DNA from: Fusicatenibacter_A intestinipullorum
Lineage (GTDB): Bacteria; Bacillota; Negativicutes; Acidaminococcales; Acidaminococcaceae
DNA: 64,000 nucleotides
Direction of reading: 5' to 3'
NCBI GenBank assembly: GCA_019117495.1
Contig: DWZP01000009.1
Location: 3,497 to 67,496 of the forward strand
Under the pieces are notes generated by a model, which saw only the letters and a program-made list of their open reading frames with translations, did not search any database and was not told where the DNA came from. The translations under genes were made by a program, and so were the position numbers. Position 1 is the first letter of the stretch, and each line of letters starts with the position of its first letter. Positions 62,575 through 64,000 of the stretch are shown here, piece by piece.

Positions 62575-62796
62575 ATGAAATCCAATTTGAGAAATGAAAT
62601 CAAGTCGTACATCGTGCTACAGGGGATGACCATGCAGGAGGTCGTTGACCTTCTTGCGGATGAATACGGATGGAGCGACAACGTTTCCAATCTATCCAAC
62701 AAGCTCCAGCGTGAATCGCTCCGCTATACCGAAGCGGTACAGCTTGCCGATGTGCTGGGCTTTGAAATTGTTTGGAGAAAGAGGGGTGATCGCTGA
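62575..62796 (+). CDS. Small DNA-binding (HTH) accessory protein
   Basis: A 73-residue protein with a helix-turn-helix-like pattern (MTMQEVVDLLADEYGWSDNV, SNLSNKLQRESLRYTEAVQL, ADVLGFEIVWRKRG). GGAGG precedes the ATG. It overlaps the relaxase start by one base (TGATG). This position is typical of relaxosome accessory proteins next to MobV relaxases in Firmicutes elements. Confidence 0.78.
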   Translation: MKSNLRNEIKSYIVLQGMTMQEVVDLLADEYGWSDNVSNLSNKLQRESLRYTEAVQLADVLGFEIVWRKRGDR

Positions 62797-63335
62797 TGGC
62801 AGCACCGCAGTATGCAATTTTACGCTTTGCCAAGTACAAGGGACCGGAGATCAGCGGCATTGAAGCTCATAACGAGCGCACCAAGGAGAAATACGCCAGT
62901 AATCCCGACATTGACCCTACCCGTACACACCTTAATTTCCACCTTATCAAGCCGGAACGCAAATACAGGGCAGAATCCGAAAAGCAGATTGCAGAAGCAG
63001 GCTGCCGTACACGCTCTGACAGCGTTCGTGTGGTCGAAGCTCTCATTACTGCCACGCCGGAGTTCTTCAAGGGTAAGAAAAGAGCCGAAATCAAAGAGTT
63101 CTTCAATGAAGCATTGGAGTTCATCAAGCAGAATCAAGCCCCCGAAACCATTATATCCGCTGTGGTGCATCTGGACGAGAAATCGCCTCATATGCACCTT
63201 TGTTTTGTCCCTCTGACGGAGGATAAAAGGCTGTGTGCCAAGGAGATTTTGGGGAACAAGAAGAAACTGACCCAGTGGCAGGACAAGTATTGGGAGCACA
63301 TGGTAAAGAAATACCCTGATTTGGAGCGTGGCTAG
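62796..63335 (+). pseudogene. MobV relaxase, N-terminal catalytic part ending at an amber codon
   Basis: The relaxase domain of the Pre/Mob (MobV) family, which nicks oriT for conjugative transfer. It has an N-terminal AILRFAKYKGPEISGIEAHN, motif III VVHLDEKSPHMHLCFVPLTE (HxDExxPHxH) and RLCAKEILGNKKKLTQWQ. After DLERG a TAG occurs at 63333-63335; the same frame continues SASETGRDHIPTRVF, and GES is expected there, so GAG has become TAG. Translation would give 179 residues with the catalytic core but without the coiled-coil tail. Confidence 0.85.
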
Positions 63336-64000
63336 AGTGCCAGCGAGACCGGGCGTGACCACATCCCCACAAGGGTATTCAAGCAGATGACCCGTCTGAC
63401 CAAGCAAAAAGAAAAACTGGATGCCATGCTCTCCGATGTGAAGTTTACCAACTACAAAGACAGGACGGCACAGGTCATGGATTTTCTTGATAAGTACATC
63501 CCCGATGTTGCCGCTATGGAGACACTGATGAAGAAATATCAGAAGTGTTTCACCACGGCTGAATCGGAGAAAAAGGCACTCAAAAAGAAAAATGACGATC
63601 TGACCGCTGCTCTGGAAAAAAGCCAGCAGCAGAGCACGCAGAAAATCAGCATGAAGGTGGATACCTCTGCTATTGAGCAGGAGATCGCCAACTACGAAAA
63701 GCAGCTTCGCCAGAGCTATTCCATCAAGTCCAGACTGATTGAGGAAATTGACACCCTTGACCCTGATGATAAGCACTACATCAAACGCAAGGCAGACCTT
63801 GATGATCGTCTTTATAAGATGTATGATAAGATTGAGGATACAGAGTCCTTGCTGATCGAAGCCAGAGCTAAGAAAACGGCAATCGAAGCGGAAAAGCTGA
63901 CTGCCGATAATATCTACAAAGTATTGATTTACTTTGACAAGCTGTACGCCGTGATGGATGAACAGGAACGCCGACAGCTTATGGAGTCGCTGATCTCCGA
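63336..64000 (+). pseudogene. Relaxase coiled-coil tail joined in frame to serine-recombinase C-terminus
   Basis: In the same frame as the relaxase, the sequence stays open to the window edge. The first 95-100 residues (QMTRLTKQKEKLDAMLSDV, DFLDKYIPDVAAMETLMKKY) are relaxase-type coiled coil. From about 63645 it changes to SAIEQEIANYEKQLRQSYS, SRLIEEIDTLDPDDKHYIK, DRLYKMYDKIEDTE and KLTADNIYKVLIYFDKLY. I recognise that as the C-terminal region of large TndX/TnpX-like serine recombinases. The resolvase catalytic domain, with its serine, is absent. The join looks like an internal deletion. Confidence 0.75.

Larger units (their letters stand above)
51433..64000 (+). mobile_element. Integrated mobilisable/conjugative-element remnant with hcp cargo, open at right edge
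   Basis: From the rlmD junction to the window end the genes are accessory: DUF6061-like protein, Crp/Fnr-Hcp cargo, sigma-like gene, DUF6076-like protein, CHC2 primase, primase/helicase, small DNA-binding protein, MobV relaxase and serine-recombinase C-terminus. Codon use differs from the upstream chromosome. No type IV secretion genes are visible. Three backbone genes are broken. The right end lies beyond the window and should fall just after the recombinase-derived reading frame. Confidence 0.85.

Noticed and set aside
62820..63776. Minus-strand 318-codon frame over the relaxase
   Set aside because: It is antisense to MobV motifs that are unmistakable on the plus strand; its length only reflects codon bias.

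Overview
The window is a Firmicutes chromosome, most likely a Negativicutes (Acidaminococcaceae-like, e.g. Phascolarctobacterium relatives). Both DnaE and PolC replicative polymerases are present. Other pointers are an electron-transfer flavoprotein whose alpha subunit carries a ferredoxin domain, small clostridial ferredoxins, sodium:alanine symporters, and the order rpsB-tsf-pyrH-frr-uppS-cdsA-dxr-rseP-ispG-proS-polC. The family-level guess is inference from gene content; no rRNA is present. No CRISPR array and no intact insertion sequence were seen.

Layout: 1-8 kb holds the 3' part of dnaE, etfBA, a small protein, pyruvate kinase and an unknown helical protein. 8-10 kb holds an sn-glycerol-1-phosphate dehydrogenase-like protein and a YdcF-like membrane protein. 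10-24.6 kb is the translation, isoprenoid, phospholipid and replication cluster, ending in an exonuclease-less PolC. 24.7-31 kb has a secreted repeat protein, small unknowns, a ferredoxin-nitroreductase fusion, an EF-G paralogue with an odd P-loop and an SMC-like ATPase. 31-35.6 kb has transketolase and thiamin salvage genes (thiD-thiM-thiE). 35.6-40.3 kb is a lysine-riboswitch-controlled dapB-asd-lysC-dapA operon. 40.4-45.2 kb has a degenerate NlpC/P60 protein, leucyl aminopeptidase, a PHP phosphoesterase, a P-loop protein and a DUF3870 protein. 45.4-48.5 kb has two paralogous sodium:alanine symporters with a glycine riboswitch between them. Three tRNAs (Pro, Gly, Arg) follow, then a secreted unknown protein and rlmD.

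From about 51.45 kb to the right edge the sequence is a mobile element inserted in the 3' end of rlmD. It has replaced the C-terminus of that protein with an element-encoded tail of about 90 residues. The element carries an apparently intact cargo: a divergent Crp/Fnr regulator, a TIGR04076 protein, a stand-alone flavodiiron-type metallo-beta-lactamase domain, an iron-sulfur protein, a YeiH-type transporter and a hybrid cluster protein (Hcp). This looks like a transferable nitrosative/redox-stress island.

The element's own backbone is decaying. A sigma-like gene has a frameshift and a nonsense codon, the primase/helicase is frameshifted, and the MobV relaxase has an amber codon. Beyond that codon the same frame runs into the C-terminal region of a large serine recombinase without any recombinase catalytic domain. 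The cargo therefore looks maintained while the mobility machinery is eroding, although some lesions could be assembly errors.
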